A DNA stretch of 64,000 nt from LMUY01 sp965198895. Lineage in GTDB: Bacteria > Pseudomonadota > Alphaproteobacteria > Acetobacterales > Acetobacteraceae. Under the pieces are notes generated by a model, which made no database searches, was not told where the DNA came from, and saw nothing but the letters and a program-made list of their open reading frames with translations. Position 1 is the stretch's first letter. The number at the start of each line of letters is the position of its first letter. Of this stretch, positions 49,782 through 59,342 are shown piece by piece. The stretch covers positions 4,340,001-4,404,000 of the forward strand of contig OZ240676.1 of NCBI GenBank assembly GCA_965198895.1. The letters run 5' to 3'. Position numbers and translations under genes: made by a program.

Positions 49782-50756
49782 ATGCCGACGCAACAGATCC
49801 GGCTGACCTGTGCCGATTACGCCCGGGTGATGCCGCTCGCCACGGGTGCGGTCGGGGTGGAGGGGGTCGGGCTCGATCTGATCCTGGGCCGCCAAGGATC
49901 GTGGCCGGATCGTGCCGACATGCTGAGGCGCAGCCTTGGCGACGACACGGTGCAGGGCGGCGAGTCCTCGATGGGGTTACACCTGGGGCGCATCGGTCGC
50001 GGTGACCGATCGGCCGTGGGGTTGCCGGTGTTCGTGCTGCGCAACTTCACGGCGCGCGATTTGTATGTGCGGCAGGGATCGGCCATCCGCACCGTGGCCG
50101 GGCTCGCGGGCAAGCGCATCGGCATGTATAGCTGGACGGCGAGCGGCTCGATCTGGTACCGGCACTTCCTGGACTACATGGGCGTTCCGCCGGAAAACGT
50201 GCAGTGGACCATCGGCGACATCGACGCAGCGTACTCCAAACGCAACGAAACCTATCCTGCGGGGATAGCGGTGCCGTCGCCGGGCCGGTCGCTGTCGGAC
50301 ATGCTGCTGGAGGGTGAGTTGGACGCGATCTACAGCCCGCCCCGCCCGGCGCGGTACCATCCGGCGAACGGACCGATCGTGCGGTTGATACCGGAGTTCC
50401 GGGCGGTCGAGCGGCAGTATTTCGCCGATACCGGCGTGTTCCCACCGCAGCACCTCGTGGTTCTAAGGCGCGACGCTTGGGAGGCGAACAAGCAGTTGGC
50501 GCCGGCGGTCACACAGGCGTTCAGCCGTTGCGAGGACTACTTCCGGGCGGAGTGCCGATCGTTCCCCTACGTCTCGCCGTGGCTGGAGGCGGAACTGGAG
50601 GAGACGATCGCCGCGATGGGCGACGATCCGTACGCGCACGGGTTGGAGCGCAATCGGGCCACGATGAAAATCTTCTGCGACATGGGCCACCGCCTCGGCC
50701 TTACCGAGAAGCACGTCACGGTCGACGACTACTTCGCAGAATTCATCGAGTCCTGA
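49782..50756 (+). CDS. 4,5-dihydroxyphthalate decarboxylase-like / ABC-type binding protein
   Basis: This 324-residue protein of the family annotated as 4,5-dihydroxyphthalate decarboxylase shares the periplasmic-binding-protein fold (VGLPVFVLRNFTARDLYV, LAGKRIGMYSWTASGSIWYR, ELDAIYSPPRPARY). No signal peptide is evident. It begins 23 bp after the GT41 stop with GGGAGATACGAT before the ATG, so it may share the transcript. Whether it is a decarboxylase or a binding protein is undecided. It ends at a perfect inverted repeat. Confidence 0.75.
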   Translation: MPTQQIRLTCADYARVMPLATGAVGVEGVGLDLILGRQGSWPDRADMLRRSLGDDTVQGGESSMGLHLGRIGRGDRSAVGLPVFVLRNFTARDLYVRQGSAIRTVAGLAGKRIGMYSWTASGSIWYRHFLDYMGVPPENVQWTIGDIDAAYSKRNETYPAGIAVPSPGRSLSDMLLEGELDAIYSPPRPARYHPANGPIVRLIPEFRAVERQYFADTGVFPPQHLVVLRRDAWEANKQLAPAVTQAFSRCEDYFRAECRSFPYVSPWLEAELEETIAAMGDDPYAHGLERNRATMKIFCDMGHRLGLTEKHVTVDDYFAEFIES

Positions 50757-50780
50757 GAGCCCGCCTGTAGGTATGATGTC

Positions 50781-50832
50781 GGGTGGGCTTCAGCCCACCA
50801 GCGGCGGCAAGGTGGTGGGCTGAAGCCCACCC
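50781..50832. terminator. Perfect 20-bp inverted repeat between convergent genes (GTGGGCTT family)
   Basis: GGGTGGGCTTCAGCCCACCA (50781-50800) is exactly complementary to 50813-50832 across a 12-base spacer. It lies between the stops of the decarboxylase-like gene and the binding-protein gene. It is a member of the same family as 21211-21274. Confidence 0.65.
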
Positions 50833-50846
50833 TACTTATCCTTGTT

Positions 50847-51911
50847 TCAACTCCCCATGACGTCCTGCCACTTCAGCGTCCAGGCGCGTTGCTGCTGCGC
50901 CAGCAAGGCATCGTCGGGGAAGCTCACCGCCTGCATCTTGGCGTCCGTCGTGAGTTGCGTGGCCGCGTAGTCGGCCGGCCAGTCGGTGATATCCATCCGC
51001 CCCGGACTGGCGAAGTATTCCAGGCAGAAGGCACGTTGGATCTCCGGTTCCAGCCGGAAGTTCAGGAACTCGAAGGCGAGCCGCTTGTTGGCGGCGCCGA
51101 TCGGCACGGCGGACGTGTTGGCCAGCGCGAGCGTACCCTCCTTTGGGATCGTCACACCGTAGGGTAGGCCGCGATGGGCATACAGCGCGGCGCGGCCGCT
51201 CCAGAAGGGTAGCAGCCAGGCCTCTCCGTTCTCCATATACGGCACCGCCTGGGCGGAGGAGGCGGCGACCAGGCCGATCAGCGGCTTCTGCTTCGTCAGC
51301 ATCTGCCAGACCGGGTCGAGGTTGGTATCGCTGCCACCTGCGGCCCGCGCGCCCATCAGCATGGCATAAACGGCGAGGGTGTAGTTCGCCGGGCTATGGC
51401 TGACCAGGTGCCCCTTCACCGTGTCGCCGTATTTGTCGCCGGCGCGCCAGTAATCCAGCCACGAGTCCGGCTTGGCGATCTTGTCCTTGTTCCACACCAG
51501 GGCGAGATACTGGTAGTTCTGCGCGATCCCATAGGGCGGCATCAGCTTGGCGGCGCCGGGCCAGAGGTACTTCATGTTAGGCACCTCCTTTTCCGTGATC
51601 GGCTCCAGCAGCTTCTCGCGGGCGCCGAGTATGATCGTGCTCGGCACCATCTCCGCGGCGACGTCGAAGCCGGGGCTGCCTTGGGAGGCGCGGATGCGCG
51701 GGTACGGGTCCACCCCGCCGCTATCGTCGTATTCGACCTTGACGGAGAACTTCTTCTCGAACGGTTCGATCACCGTGCGGATGAAGATGTCGCGGTACTC
51801 GCCGCCATAGGCCGCCACGGTCAGCGTCTCGGCGGCGCGTGCGATGATCCACGGGCCCGACCCGGCGGCTAACCCGGCGGCTCCCAGCAGCGTGCGGCGG
51901 GTGATCGGCAT
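50847..51911 (-). CDS. ABC transporter substrate-binding protein, PotD/spermidine-putrescine type
   Basis: A 354-residue extracellular solute-binding protein family 1/PotD-like protein with a twin-arginine-like leader (MPITRRTLLGAAGLAAGSGP). Typical segments are AETLTVAAYGGEYRDIFIRTVIEPFEKKF, AFEFLNFRLEPEIQRAF and SPGRMDITDWP. AGGAGGTGCCT is a strong site for the ATG at 51911. It is divergent from the permease operon, which it probably serves, and is a paralogue of the protein at 55607. The likely cargo is a polyamine or opine-like solute. Confidence 0.92.
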   Translation of the reverse strand: MPITRRTLLGAAGLAAGSGPWIIARAAETLTVAAYGGEYRDIFIRTVIEPFEKKFSVKVEYDDSGGVDPYPRIRASQGSPGFDVAAEMVPSTIILGAREKLLEPITEKEVPNMKYLWPGAAKLMPPYGIAQNYQYLALVWNKDKIAKPDSWLDYWRAGDKYGDTVKGHLVSHSPANYTLAVYAMLMGARAAGGSDTNLDPVWQMLTKQKPLIGLVAASSAQAVPYMENGEAWLLPFWSGRAALYAHRGLPYGVTIPKEGTLALANTSAVPIGAANKRLAFEFLNFRLEPEIQRAFCLEYFASPGRMDITDWPADYAATQLTTDAKMQAVSFPDDALLAQQQRAWTLKWQDVMGS

Positions 51912-52038
51912 AGGCACCTCCTGTCACAGCGCTATCGTCGGTTCGCAGCGCGGCGCTTTGCAAGCCACAATCGTCGCTTGCACGCATCTTTGCTGCCACG
52001 CATCATCCCGGCATGCGTCACGGCGGAGTTCGGACCGA

Positions 52039-52890
52039 TTGAACGATCAAGCGCCGACCCGGGCCGCCCTTCTCATGGCCTGGCTGCCCTCGCTGTTCCT
52101 GCTGGTGTTCTTCGTGGCGCCGAACGCGCTCCTGCTCACCGCCAGCGTGTTCAAGTCCGACGCCCAGGTGCTCACCCGGCAGCTCACCACGGAGAACTAC
52201 GTCTTCATCTTCAGCCATCCGCTGTATCTGCGGGCGATCGTGCGGACCTTCTGGATCGGGGCGGCCGTGGGCGCGCTGGTGGTGGTGTTGAGCTACCCGG
52301 TCGCCTTCTTCCTGGCCCGCACCAGCAGCGGGGCGAAGGGGCTGCTGATCGCCCTGATCCTGGCGCCCCTGATGGCCAGTGTCATCGTTCGCACCTATGG
52401 CTGGTGGGTGCTGCTCAACCGCGAGGGCGCGATCAACGGCTTCCTGCTCTGGACGGGGATCCTGAAGCAGCCGCTGGACCTGCTGCCTTCCTCCGGCGCC
52501 ATCGTGGTCGGCCTGACGCACGCGCTGCTGCCATACGGTGTGCTGACCATCCTCACCACGCTGAATGGACTGAACCCGAATGTGGAGCGCGCGGCCATGG
52601 GCCTGGGCGCCGGGCGGCTGCGCACCTTCCTCGAGATAACGCTGCCCTTGTCCGCCCCCGGCATCGCCGGCGCGTTCCTGCTGAGCTTCACTCTGGCCAT
52701 CAGCGCGTACGCCACGCCCGCCATCCTGGGCGGCCCGGCGACACAAACACTGGCGACGCTGATCTACGAGTTCATGGTGTCCATCATGGACTGGTCGATC
52801 GGGTCCGCCCTGGGCGCGGTGCTGATCGTGAGCGCACTCGCTATGCTGTTATTGGGGTCGGCCCTCGGCACGCGACGGCGCCTGGCATGA
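52039..52890 (+). CDS. ABC transporter permease (PotB-like)
   Basis: A 283-residue inner-membrane permease with about six helices and the EAA-loop motif in AAMGLGAGRLRTFLEITLPLSAPGI. It forms the channel with the next gene. The TTG start at 52039 (MNDQAPTRAALLMAWLPSLF) has GGAG upstream; an ATG at 52075 is an alternative. Its stop overlaps the next gene by ATGA. Confidence 0.9.
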   Translation: MNDQAPTRAALLMAWLPSLFLLVFFVAPNALLLTASVFKSDAQVLTRQLTTENYVFIFSHPLYLRAIVRTFWIGAAVGALVVVLSYPVAFFLARTSSGAKGLLIALILAPLMASVIVRTYGWWVLLNREGAINGFLLWTGILKQPLDLLPSSGAIVVGLTHALLPYGVLTILTTLNGLNPNVERAAMGLGAGRLRTFLEITLPLSAPGIAGAFLLSFTLAISAYATPAILGGPATQTLATLIYEFMVSIMDWSIGSALGAVLIVSALAMLLLGSALGTRRRLA

Positions 52891-53693
52891 GGACGAGCCT
52901 ATCTTGGTGGGTCCTACGAGTGGCCGTCGCGGCGGTGTACCTGTTTGCGCTGGGCCCGATCATCATCACGGCGACCGTGTCGTTCAATGCGTCCAACCAA
53001 TCGCGTTTCCCGCCGGTCGGCTTCTCGCTGCGTTGGTGGGAAGCGGCGCTGGTCCCGCGCTGGCTCAACCCGCTGCTGTTCAGCGTCGAACTGGCCACGG
53101 GGGCGGCGATTCTGGCCGTGCTGCTCGGCTTCCCGCTCGCCTACGGGTTGACGCGGGGCCGCTTCCCGGGCCGCGCTGCGCTGGCGGCACTGGCCCTCGG
53201 GCCGCTCGCGCTGCCGGCGCTGGTGACCGGGATCGGGCTGCTGCAGATGCTGCAGCTGGCAGGGTTGCGCGCCCTGTTCGGCTTGCCCGCGCTGCTGATC
53301 GGCCACCTGGTGATCTGCCTGCCCTTCGCCGTGCGCACCATCGGTGTCAGCCTGCAGACGGTCCCGCGCAACGCCGAGATGGGCGCGCTCAGCCTGGGGG
53401 CGTCGCCGCTGCGGACATTCTGGGAAGTGACGCTGCCACTCGCCAAGAGCGGCGTGTTCGCCGGCGGCAGCTTCGCCTTCGTGCAGTCGTTCACCGATTA
53501 CAGCATCTCGCTGTTCCTGGCGCGGCCCGGCAGCCAGCCGATCACGGTGACGATCCTGAGCTTCCTGGAGTTCGGCTTCGCTCCCACCCTCGCCGCCGTC
53601 GCCGTGCTGACGCTGGTGGTGCCGATCGTGTTGATCGGTATCGTGCAGCGCTTCTTCAACGTCGGCGAATTCCTGTACGAGGCACAGCATTGA
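52887..53693 (+). CDS. ABC transporter permease (PotC-like)
   Basis: The 268-residue second permease has six helices and an EAA loop (MGALSLGASPLRTFWEVTLPLAKSG). It overlaps the first permease by ATGA and is followed by the ATPase with a TTGA overlap. The tight overlaps indicate equal-stoichiometry coupling. Confidence 0.92.
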   Translation: MRTSLSWWVLRVAVAAVYLFALGPIIITATVSFNASNQSRFPPVGFSLRWWEAALVPRWLNPLLFSVELATGAAILAVLLGFPLAYGLTRGRFPGRAALAALALGPLALPALVTGIGLLQMLQLAGLRALFGLPALLIGHLVICLPFAVRTIGVSLQTVPRNAEMGALSLGASPLRTFWEVTLPLAKSGVFAGGSFAFVQSFTDYSISLFLARPGSQPITVTILSFLEFGFAPTLAAVAVLTLVVPIVLIGIVQRFFNVGEFLYEAQH

Positions 53694-54745
53694 CCGAACC
53701 GGCCGCCCTGGTCGTCGACGGCGTGCGCAAATCCTTCGGCGCGCAGCCCGTGGTGCAGGATGTGAGCCTCACGGTCGCACCGGGCGAGTTCCTGACGCTG
53801 CTGGGCCCGTCCGGCTGCGGCAAGACGACGACACTGAACCTGATCGCCGGTTTCCTGCGTCCCGACTCCGGCAACATCCGGCTGGATGGGCGGGAGGTGA
53901 CGGACGTGCCGGTGTTCCGCCGCGGCATCGGCATGGTGTTCCAGGACTATGCCCTGTTCCCGCATCGCACCGTGGCGGAGAACGTCGCGTTCGGCCTGCG
54001 TATGCGCCGGGTGCCGCGGGCGGCAATCGCGGCCCGGGTGGCGGAGGCGTTGGCGCTGGTGCAGCTTTCGGGCCTGGATGCCCGCCGCCCCGGGCAGCTC
54101 AGCGGCGGTCAGCGGCAACGCGTGGCACTGGCCCGCGCCCTGGTGATCCGCCCGGCGGTGCTGCTGCTGGACGAGCCGCTCAGCAACCTCGATCTGAAAC
54201 TGCGCGAAGACATGCGGCTCGAGATCTCCGGGCTGCAGCGTAAATTGGGCATCACCACCGTGCTCGTGACGCACGACCAGGGGGAAGCGCTGGTGATGTC
54301 GGACCGGGTGGCGGTGATGCGCCAGGGTAGGGTCGTGCAGATCGCGGACCCGGCGACGATCTACGACAAGCCCGCCGACCGCTTTGTCGCCGAGTTCATC
54401 GGCACCATGAACCTGCGTCGCTGCCGGGCCGAGCCGGGCGGCGTGCGGCTAGCCTCCGGGCCGATGCCGGTGGCGCACAGCCTGCCGCCCGGCACGGACG
54501 CGCTGCTGGCGTTCAGGCCCGAGCGGGTGCGGTTGGGCTCGGCGACGGAGGGCGCATTGGCGCTGACCGGGCGGCTGGACCGGGTGGCATTCCTGGGCGG
54601 ACGGACGGAGCTGCACGTGATGCTGCCGGATGACGAGCGCTGCCTGATCGAGCTGACCAACGATCGCTCGCTCACGCTGCCGAAGCAGGGGGACATGGTT
54701 GCGATGAGCGTGTCCCCGGCGGACTGCCTGGTCTACCCGGCGTGA
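53690..54745 (+). CDS. ABC transporter ATP-binding protein (PotA-like)
   Basis: The 351-residue ATPase has Walker A LLGPSGCGKTTT, the Q-loop region GMVFQDYALFPHRTVAENV, signature LSGGQRQRVALARAL, Walker B VLLLDEPLSNLDL and a C-terminal regulatory TOBE-type domain (LLAFRPERVRLG). The TTG start shares two bases with the permease TGA. It drives import of the solute bound by the PotD-like proteins. Confidence 0.93.
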   Translation: MTEPAALVVDGVRKSFGAQPVVQDVSLTVAPGEFLTLLGPSGCGKTTTLNLIAGFLRPDSGNIRLDGREVTDVPVFRRGIGMVFQDYALFPHRTVAENVAFGLRMRRVPRAAIAARVAEALALVQLSGLDARRPGQLSGGQRQRVALARALVIRPAVLLLDEPLSNLDLKLREDMRLEISGLQRKLGITTVLVTHDQGEALVMSDRVAVMRQGRVVQIADPATIYDKPADRFVAEFIGTMNLRRCRAEPGGVRLASGPMPVAHSLPPGTDALLAFRPERVRLGSATEGALALTGRLDRVAFLGGRTELHVMLPDDERCLIELTNDRSLTLPKQGDMVAMSVSPADCLVYPA

Positions 54746-55500
54746 CCGCGTTCGGATCCAACGCCCTGGTGACGGGCACCGACAGCCTCGGCATGGGCCG
54801 CGCCATCGCGCTGCACTTGGCCCGTGGCGGCATGGATATCGCGCTGCATTGGTATCGCGACCAGGATCGGGCGGCAGAGTTGGCCGGTTTGATCGAAGCG
54901 GAGGGGCGTAGGGCGGTCCTAATCCGGGCAGATCTCGGCGACGCTGCAGCGGCACGCCGCGCGGTGCAGCAGGCCAACGCCGCGCTGGGCAGCCTGCCGG
55001 TGGTGGTCTGCAATGCCGGGATGATCCAGCGCAAGGCGATGCTGGAGATTACCGACGCCGACTGGGACCGCGTCCACGCCGTCAACCTGCGGGGCACGTT
55101 CTGCGTGGCGCAGGAGGCAGCGAAGCTCATGGTGGCAGCGGGGCAGGGCGGACGGATCGTGATGATCTCCTCCGTCAACCAGGCGCACGCCAATCCCGAT
55201 ATCGCGCATTACGCCGCGACCAAGGGCGGCATCATGATGCTGGCCCGCTCCATGGCGCTGGAACTGGCGGAGCACGCGATCACCGTGAACCTCGTCGCAC
55301 CGGGCACGATCGAGACCGACATCAACCGCCACATGCTGGCCGACCCGGTGTTTCGTGCGCGTAAGCTGGCCGGCGTGCCGCTGCGGCGCGCCGGCACGCC
55401 GGACGATGTGGCGGCGGCCGTGATGTATCTGGCGAGCGTGGAAGCGGCGTACGTGACGGGGGCGACCATTACCGTCGATGGCGGGCTCACGATACCGTAG
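54742..55500 (+). CDS. Short-chain dehydrogenase/reductase (SDR)
   Basis: The 252-residue classic SDR has TGTDSLGMGRAIALHLA (cofactor site), NAGMIQRKAM, catalytic S143/S144 (MISSVNQ), Y157-x3-K161 (HYAATKGG) and the TVDGGLTIP end. The GTG start overlaps the ATPase stop (GTGA), placing it in the transporter operon; it probably acts on the imported compound. Confidence 0.92.
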   Translation: MTAFGSNALVTGTDSLGMGRAIALHLARGGMDIALHWYRDQDRAAELAGLIEAEGRRAVLIRADLGDAAAARRAVQQANAALGSLPVVVCNAGMIQRKAMLEITDADWDRVHAVNLRGTFCVAQEAAKLMVAAGQGGRIVMISSVNQAHANPDIAHYAATKGGIMMLARSMALELAEHAITVNLVAPGTIETDINRHMLADPVFRARKLAGVPLRRAGTPDDVAAAVMYLASVEAAYVTGATITVDGGLTIP

Positions 55501-55606
55501 CGCCTTGTAGACGTAGGCTCACGCTTCGATCGGCGCGTTTGTCTGGTGCAATGCCAAAGCGCATTGCACCCTACTTGGTGAGGGTCAGTGCCTTAGGCTG
55601 TTGGTA

Positions 55607-56698
55607 TCAGCCGCCCATGATTTCTTGAAACCGCAGGGTCCACGCTTTGATGTTGGTTGCGATCGCGGTTGCATCCGGCAACTCCAACGCATCCATCTTC
55701 GCCTGCGTCGTGATCTGCTTTGCCGCGAAATCCGCCGGCAGGTCGATATCCGGCCGGCCCGGGCTCGCGTAATAGGCCAGGCAGAAGGCGCGTTGCACAT
55801 CCGGCTGCAGGCGGAAATTCAGGAACTCGTAGGCGAGCGGCTTGTTGTCGGCGTTGATCGGAATGCCGGAGGTGCCGCCCAGCCCCATCGTGCCTTCTTT
55901 CGGGATCAGGAAGTCGAACGGCAGCCCGCGCGCCTGGTAGTACGCCGCGCGGGACGACCAGAACGGTGCCAGCCACACCGTGCCGTTCTCGAAATACGGC
56001 ACCGCGGCGGACGACATGGTGGGCACCTGGCCCAGGAACGGCTTCTGCTCCTTCAGCAGCGCCCAGCCGGGATCCATGTTGGCGATCCCGCCGCCCTGGG
56101 TTTGTGCGCCCATTGCCAGCGCGTAGATCTCCAGCACGTTCGCCGGGTCGAAGGCGAGCAGCCTACCTTTGGCAGCGTCGCCGTAGAGGGCAGCCGGACG
56201 GAAATAATCGAGCCACGAGACCGGCGGCTTCACTTTGTCCTTGTTATAGAACAGCGACGCGTAGTGGTAATAGTTGACGGTACCGTTCGGCGGAATGCTG
56301 GCGCGGCTTTTGGCCCAGGTATGGGCCAGGTTCGGAACTTCCTTCTCCGTGACCGGCAGCAGCAGTTTCTCCCGGGCGCCAAGCGCATTCTCCGCCGCGG
56401 TGAGCTCGGCCGCAACATCGAAGCCAGGCGCGCCGCCGGTCGCGCGGATCTTGGCGTAGTTGGTGGAGGAGGTTCCGGTGTCGTCGTAGGTCACCGACAC
56501 ACCGAACTTCTTCTCGAACGGGGCGATCACCGTGGCCTTCAGGATGTCACCGAACTCACCGCCATAGCCGTTCACGATCAGCGTCTCGGCCGCGCGCGCG
56601 ATCGGCCAGGGGCCCAGCCCGGCGGCGGCAATCCCGCCCAGGATCGCTCGCCGGCTGAGCGGGGTGCGGCCGAGAGTGCGGTGCGTGACGGTGAACAT
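55607..56698 (-). CDS. ABC transporter substrate-binding protein, PotD-like (second paralogue)
   Basis: A 363-residue paralogue of the protein at 50847, sharing AETLIVNGYGGEFGDILKATVIAPFEKKFGV, YYASPGRPDIDLPADFAAKQIT and a twin-arginine-like leader (PLSRRAILGGIAAAGLG). GGGAGAGCCC precedes the ATG. The pair may give one transporter two solutes or affinities. It is divergent from the lactonase gene. Confidence 0.92.
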   Translation of the reverse strand: MFTVTHRTLGRTPLSRRAILGGIAAAGLGPWPIARAAETLIVNGYGGEFGDILKATVIAPFEKKFGVSVTYDDTGTSSTNYAKIRATGGAPGFDVAAELTAAENALGAREKLLLPVTEKEVPNLAHTWAKSRASIPPNGTVNYYHYASLFYNKDKVKPPVSWLDYFRPAALYGDAAKGRLLAFDPANVLEIYALAMGAQTQGGGIANMDPGWALLKEQKPFLGQVPTMSSAAVPYFENGTVWLAPFWSSRAAYYQARGLPFDFLIPKEGTMGLGGTSGIPINADNKPLAYEFLNFRLQPDVQRAFCLAYYASPGRPDIDLPADFAAKQITTQAKMDALELPDATAIATNIKAWTLRFQEIMGG

Positions 56699-56768
56699 GC
56701 TAGGGCTCTCCCGGGAGTTCCGTTACGCTACGCAGACAGCGTTTGCATCCACAAGACCGGAGGCATGA

Positions 56769-57557
56769 TTGACGGAGCATCCCGAGTACCAGCTGTTTGC
56801 CATCCGGTTCGCGCACTTCGCCGGCCGTCGCCGGGCGGAGAACTTCATCGGCGGCGATGCGCATGACGGCCCCATGCCATTCGACTATTTCGTGTTCGTC
56901 GTGCGCGGGCCCGAGGGGGACGTGGTCGTCGACACCGGCTTCGACGCCACCGTCGCCGCCCGGCGCGGACGGGAGCATTTGCGCTGCCCTGGCGACGGCT
57001 TGCGCCTGATCGGCGTCGACCCGGCCGAAGTCGGGACCGTCGTGCTGACCCACCTGCATTACGACCACGCCGGCAACCACCACCTGTTCCCGCAGGCCAA
57101 ATTCCACCTGCAGGAGAGCGAGATGGCCTACGCCACCGGGCGCTGCATGTGCCACAGCTTCCTGCGCCAGGGCTACGACCCGGACGATATCGGGGCGGCG
57201 CTGCACAAGCTGTTTGCCGGCCGGCTAACCTATCACGATGGGTCGGCCACGCTCGCCCCGGGGCTGGAGCTGCACCGGATCGGCGGCCACACCAACGGCC
57301 AGCAGGTCGTGCGCGCCTGGACGCGCAAGGGCTGGATGGTGCTCGCCTCCGACGCCGTGCATTTCGGCGAGAACTTCCGCGAGAACCGGCCATTCCCCGG
57401 AATCTACCATGTCGGCGCCGCGCTGGACGGGTTCGTCACGCTGCGGCGGCTGGCCGATGCGGAGCACCTGGTGATCCCTGGGCACGACCCGGCGATCATG
57501 CGGGATTTCCCCAGTGCTGGCCCCGGCCTCGAGGGCATCGCCGTCCGGCTCGATTGA
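56769..57557 (+). CDS. Metallo-beta-lactamase-fold hydrolase, N-acyl-homoserine-lactonase-like
   Basis: The 262-residue protein has the metal motif H95-x-H97-x-D99-H100 (HLHYDHAGNH), the downstream His in IGGHTNGQQ and Asp in LASDAVHFG, and a final VIPGHDPAIM. The arrangement fits the AttM/AiiA-like lactonase group, though many such proteins cleave other lactones. GGAGG lies five bases before TTG 56769. Confidence 0.85.
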   Translation: MTEHPEYQLFAIRFAHFAGRRRAENFIGGDAHDGPMPFDYFVFVVRGPEGDVVVDTGFDATVAARRGREHLRCPGDGLRLIGVDPAEVGTVVLTHLHYDHAGNHHLFPQAKFHLQESEMAYATGRCMCHSFLRQGYDPDDIGAALHKLFAGRLTYHDGSATLAPGLELHRIGGHTNGQQVVRAWTRKGWMVLASDAVHFGENFRENRPFPGIYHVGAALDGFVTLRRLADAEHLVIPGHDPAIMRDFPSAGPGLEGIAVRLD

Positions 57558-57578
57558 TGGCAGGCGGCCGCGGCGCTC

Positions 57579-58841
57579 TCAGCCGAAGACGTGCCGGTCC
57601 ATGAATGCGTTGCGGAACTTGCCCGACGGATCATACCGCGTCGCCAGGGCGCGGAATTGCGCGAGGCGTGGATAGAGCGGCATCAGCGTGGCCGCATCGG
57701 CATGCAGCACCTTGCCCCAGTGCGGCCGCGCGCCCAGCGGGATCAGCCTGTCTTCCAGCTCCTGCGTGATCGCGTCCACCTCGGCCGGCCGCTTGTGCCA
57801 GGTGAAATGCAGGCCCACAGAGTCCTGGCAGTACGCCGGGCTGAGCCAGAAGGCGTCGGCCGCCATGGTGCGGATTTCGGCGGCCCGCAAGCAGGCATCC
57901 ACGCGGCCCGCCATCGCGCGAATGGCCGTCACGGCCTCCGCGAGGCGCATCCGCGGGATCATGTACTCGCTCTGGATCTGCTCGATGTTTCCCGGGACGG
58001 CGTCCGGCCTGAAATGCGCCAGCCGCTCGGACCACGGGCCGGGTATTCCGCCGAACGCGGTCAGCTGGGGGGAGGGGGCAACATCTGCGACGCTGACCGC
58101 CTCCGGTGGTCCGGCGCGCAAACCAAGATGGGAGATCGCCAACTCGCTCGGCGAGTCGGCCGTCAGCCGGGTCTTGAGCCAGAGCCGGTCGGCGGTTTCG
58201 TTCGACCATTTCGTCATGATGCTGACGCTGTAGGCCGCCGATGAGATCGCTTCGAAATTGGCCAGCAGATCATCCCAGGCAAGGTTCACGAAGGAATCTT
58301 GCCGCACGTCGAAGGTGGGCTCGACCGTGAGTATCACACGGGTGACGATGCCGAATGCGCCGAGCCCGACGACCATTCCGTCGAAGCCCTCGTCCCCACG
58401 ACCGACCCGGCATAGGCTCCCGTCGGCCAGCACGAGTTCCAGGCCGGCCACTGCACTCGACAGCGGCCCGTTGCGATCGCCGGAGCCGTGCGTGCCGGTC
58501 GAAATTCCCCCTGCGACGGTGATGTGGGGCAAGGAGGCCAGGTTGTGCAGCGCGTACCCCCGGCGGTGCAGCCAGTCCGCCAAGGCGCCGTACGACGTGG
58601 CGGCGCCGACTGTGACGGTCATCGCCTCCCGGTCCAGCGCGATGTCCGAGGCCAGGGCTGCCAGATCGACCAACTCGCCTGGAGAGTCGGCGATGCCGTT
58701 GAAGGAGTGGCGGCTGCCGATCGCGCGGATCTTCGGGGCGGCGGCGACCAGGTGGCGCAGCGCGTCGATCGACTCCGGCCGGTGAATGTGCGCGGCGGTA
58801 AAGGTGTAGTTACCCGCCCAGTTCTGTTCGCTGACCGCCAT
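57579..58841 (-). CDS. FAD-binding sugar-lactone oxidase (D-arabinono/L-gulono-1,4-lactone oxidase family)
   Basis: The 420-residue protein has the FAD-binding PCMH region with IRAIGSRHSFNGIA, SLPHITVAGGISTGTHGSG and FGIVTRVILTVEP, and a C-terminal ALO domain with HWGKVLHAD. The family oxidises aldonolactones to ascorbate analogues. Next to the MBL lactonase, it could act in a sugar-lactone route (inference). The start at 58841 is MAVSEQNWAGNYTF; an upstream extension reads like repeat DNA of the GTGGGCTT family. Confidence 0.88.
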   Translation of the reverse strand: MAVSEQNWAGNYTFTAAHIHRPESIDALRHLVAAAPKIRAIGSRHSFNGIADSPGELVDLAALASDIALDREAMTVTVGAATSYGALADWLHRRGYALHNLASLPHITVAGGISTGTHGSGDRNGPLSSAVAGLELVLADGSLCRVGRGDEGFDGMVVGLGAFGIVTRVILTVEPTFDVRQDSFVNLAWDDLLANFEAISSAAYSVSIMTKWSNETADRLWLKTRLTADSPSELAISHLGLRAGPPEAVSVADVAPSPQLTAFGGIPGPWSERLAHFRPDAVPGNIEQIQSEYMIPRMRLAEAVTAIRAMAGRVDACLRAAEIRTMAADAFWLSPAYCQDSVGLHFTWHKRPAEVDAITQELEDRLIPLGARPHWGKVLHADAATLMPLYPRLAQFRALATRYDPSGKFRNAFMDRHVFG

Positions 58842-59129
58842 GACATGCTCCGGATCGGCATCGCTGCCCCAACCGGAGAGTAACCAAGACACCGCTTCCG
58901 TGGAACTGCACCAACCGTGGGGTGGGCTCGGCCCAGCACTTTGCTGCGGCTGGCGGGCTGGAGCCCACCCTCCTTCACCCACCCTCCTTCATAGGTGTGG
59001 ACGTTGGGTCGCCCCTTGACGCGCTGAAGCGGGAATCAAATTGTGAACACGGCGGCCTGGCGAGGCTGTTTTGCGCTGATAGACTGTCCATCTGCCACGA
59101 CTCGCAGCGCTCAAGCTGGAAGGCCTCGC

Positions 59130-59342
59130 ATGTCCACCACCACCAAGCAGACCGTCGTGCCACTCTGGCATTACCAATGCCCCGAGTGCGGCATCAGCGA
59201 CGAAGACACCGGGTATCACGGGCAGACCCACATGATCTATTGCGAGGTCTGCCTGGAAGACGACCGGCACACCAGGCTCAGGCGGTGGCAGGTCGATCAC
59301 GATTCAGGCGCTCTTCCGCCTGGCAGGTTTGGCGGGGGCTGA
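59130..59342 (+). CDS. Zinc-ribbon mini-protein (70 aa)
   Basis: The protein has paired knuckles, YQCPECGIS and IYCEVCLED (C-x2-C each), separated by about twenty residues, as in small zinc-ribbon proteins. GGAAGGCC precedes the ATG. It overlaps the convergent ku gene by 39 bp. Role unknown. Confidence 0.7.
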   Translation: MSTTTKQTVVPLWHYQCPECGISDEDTGYHGQTHMIYCEVCLEDDRHTRLRRWQVDHDSGALPPGRFGGG

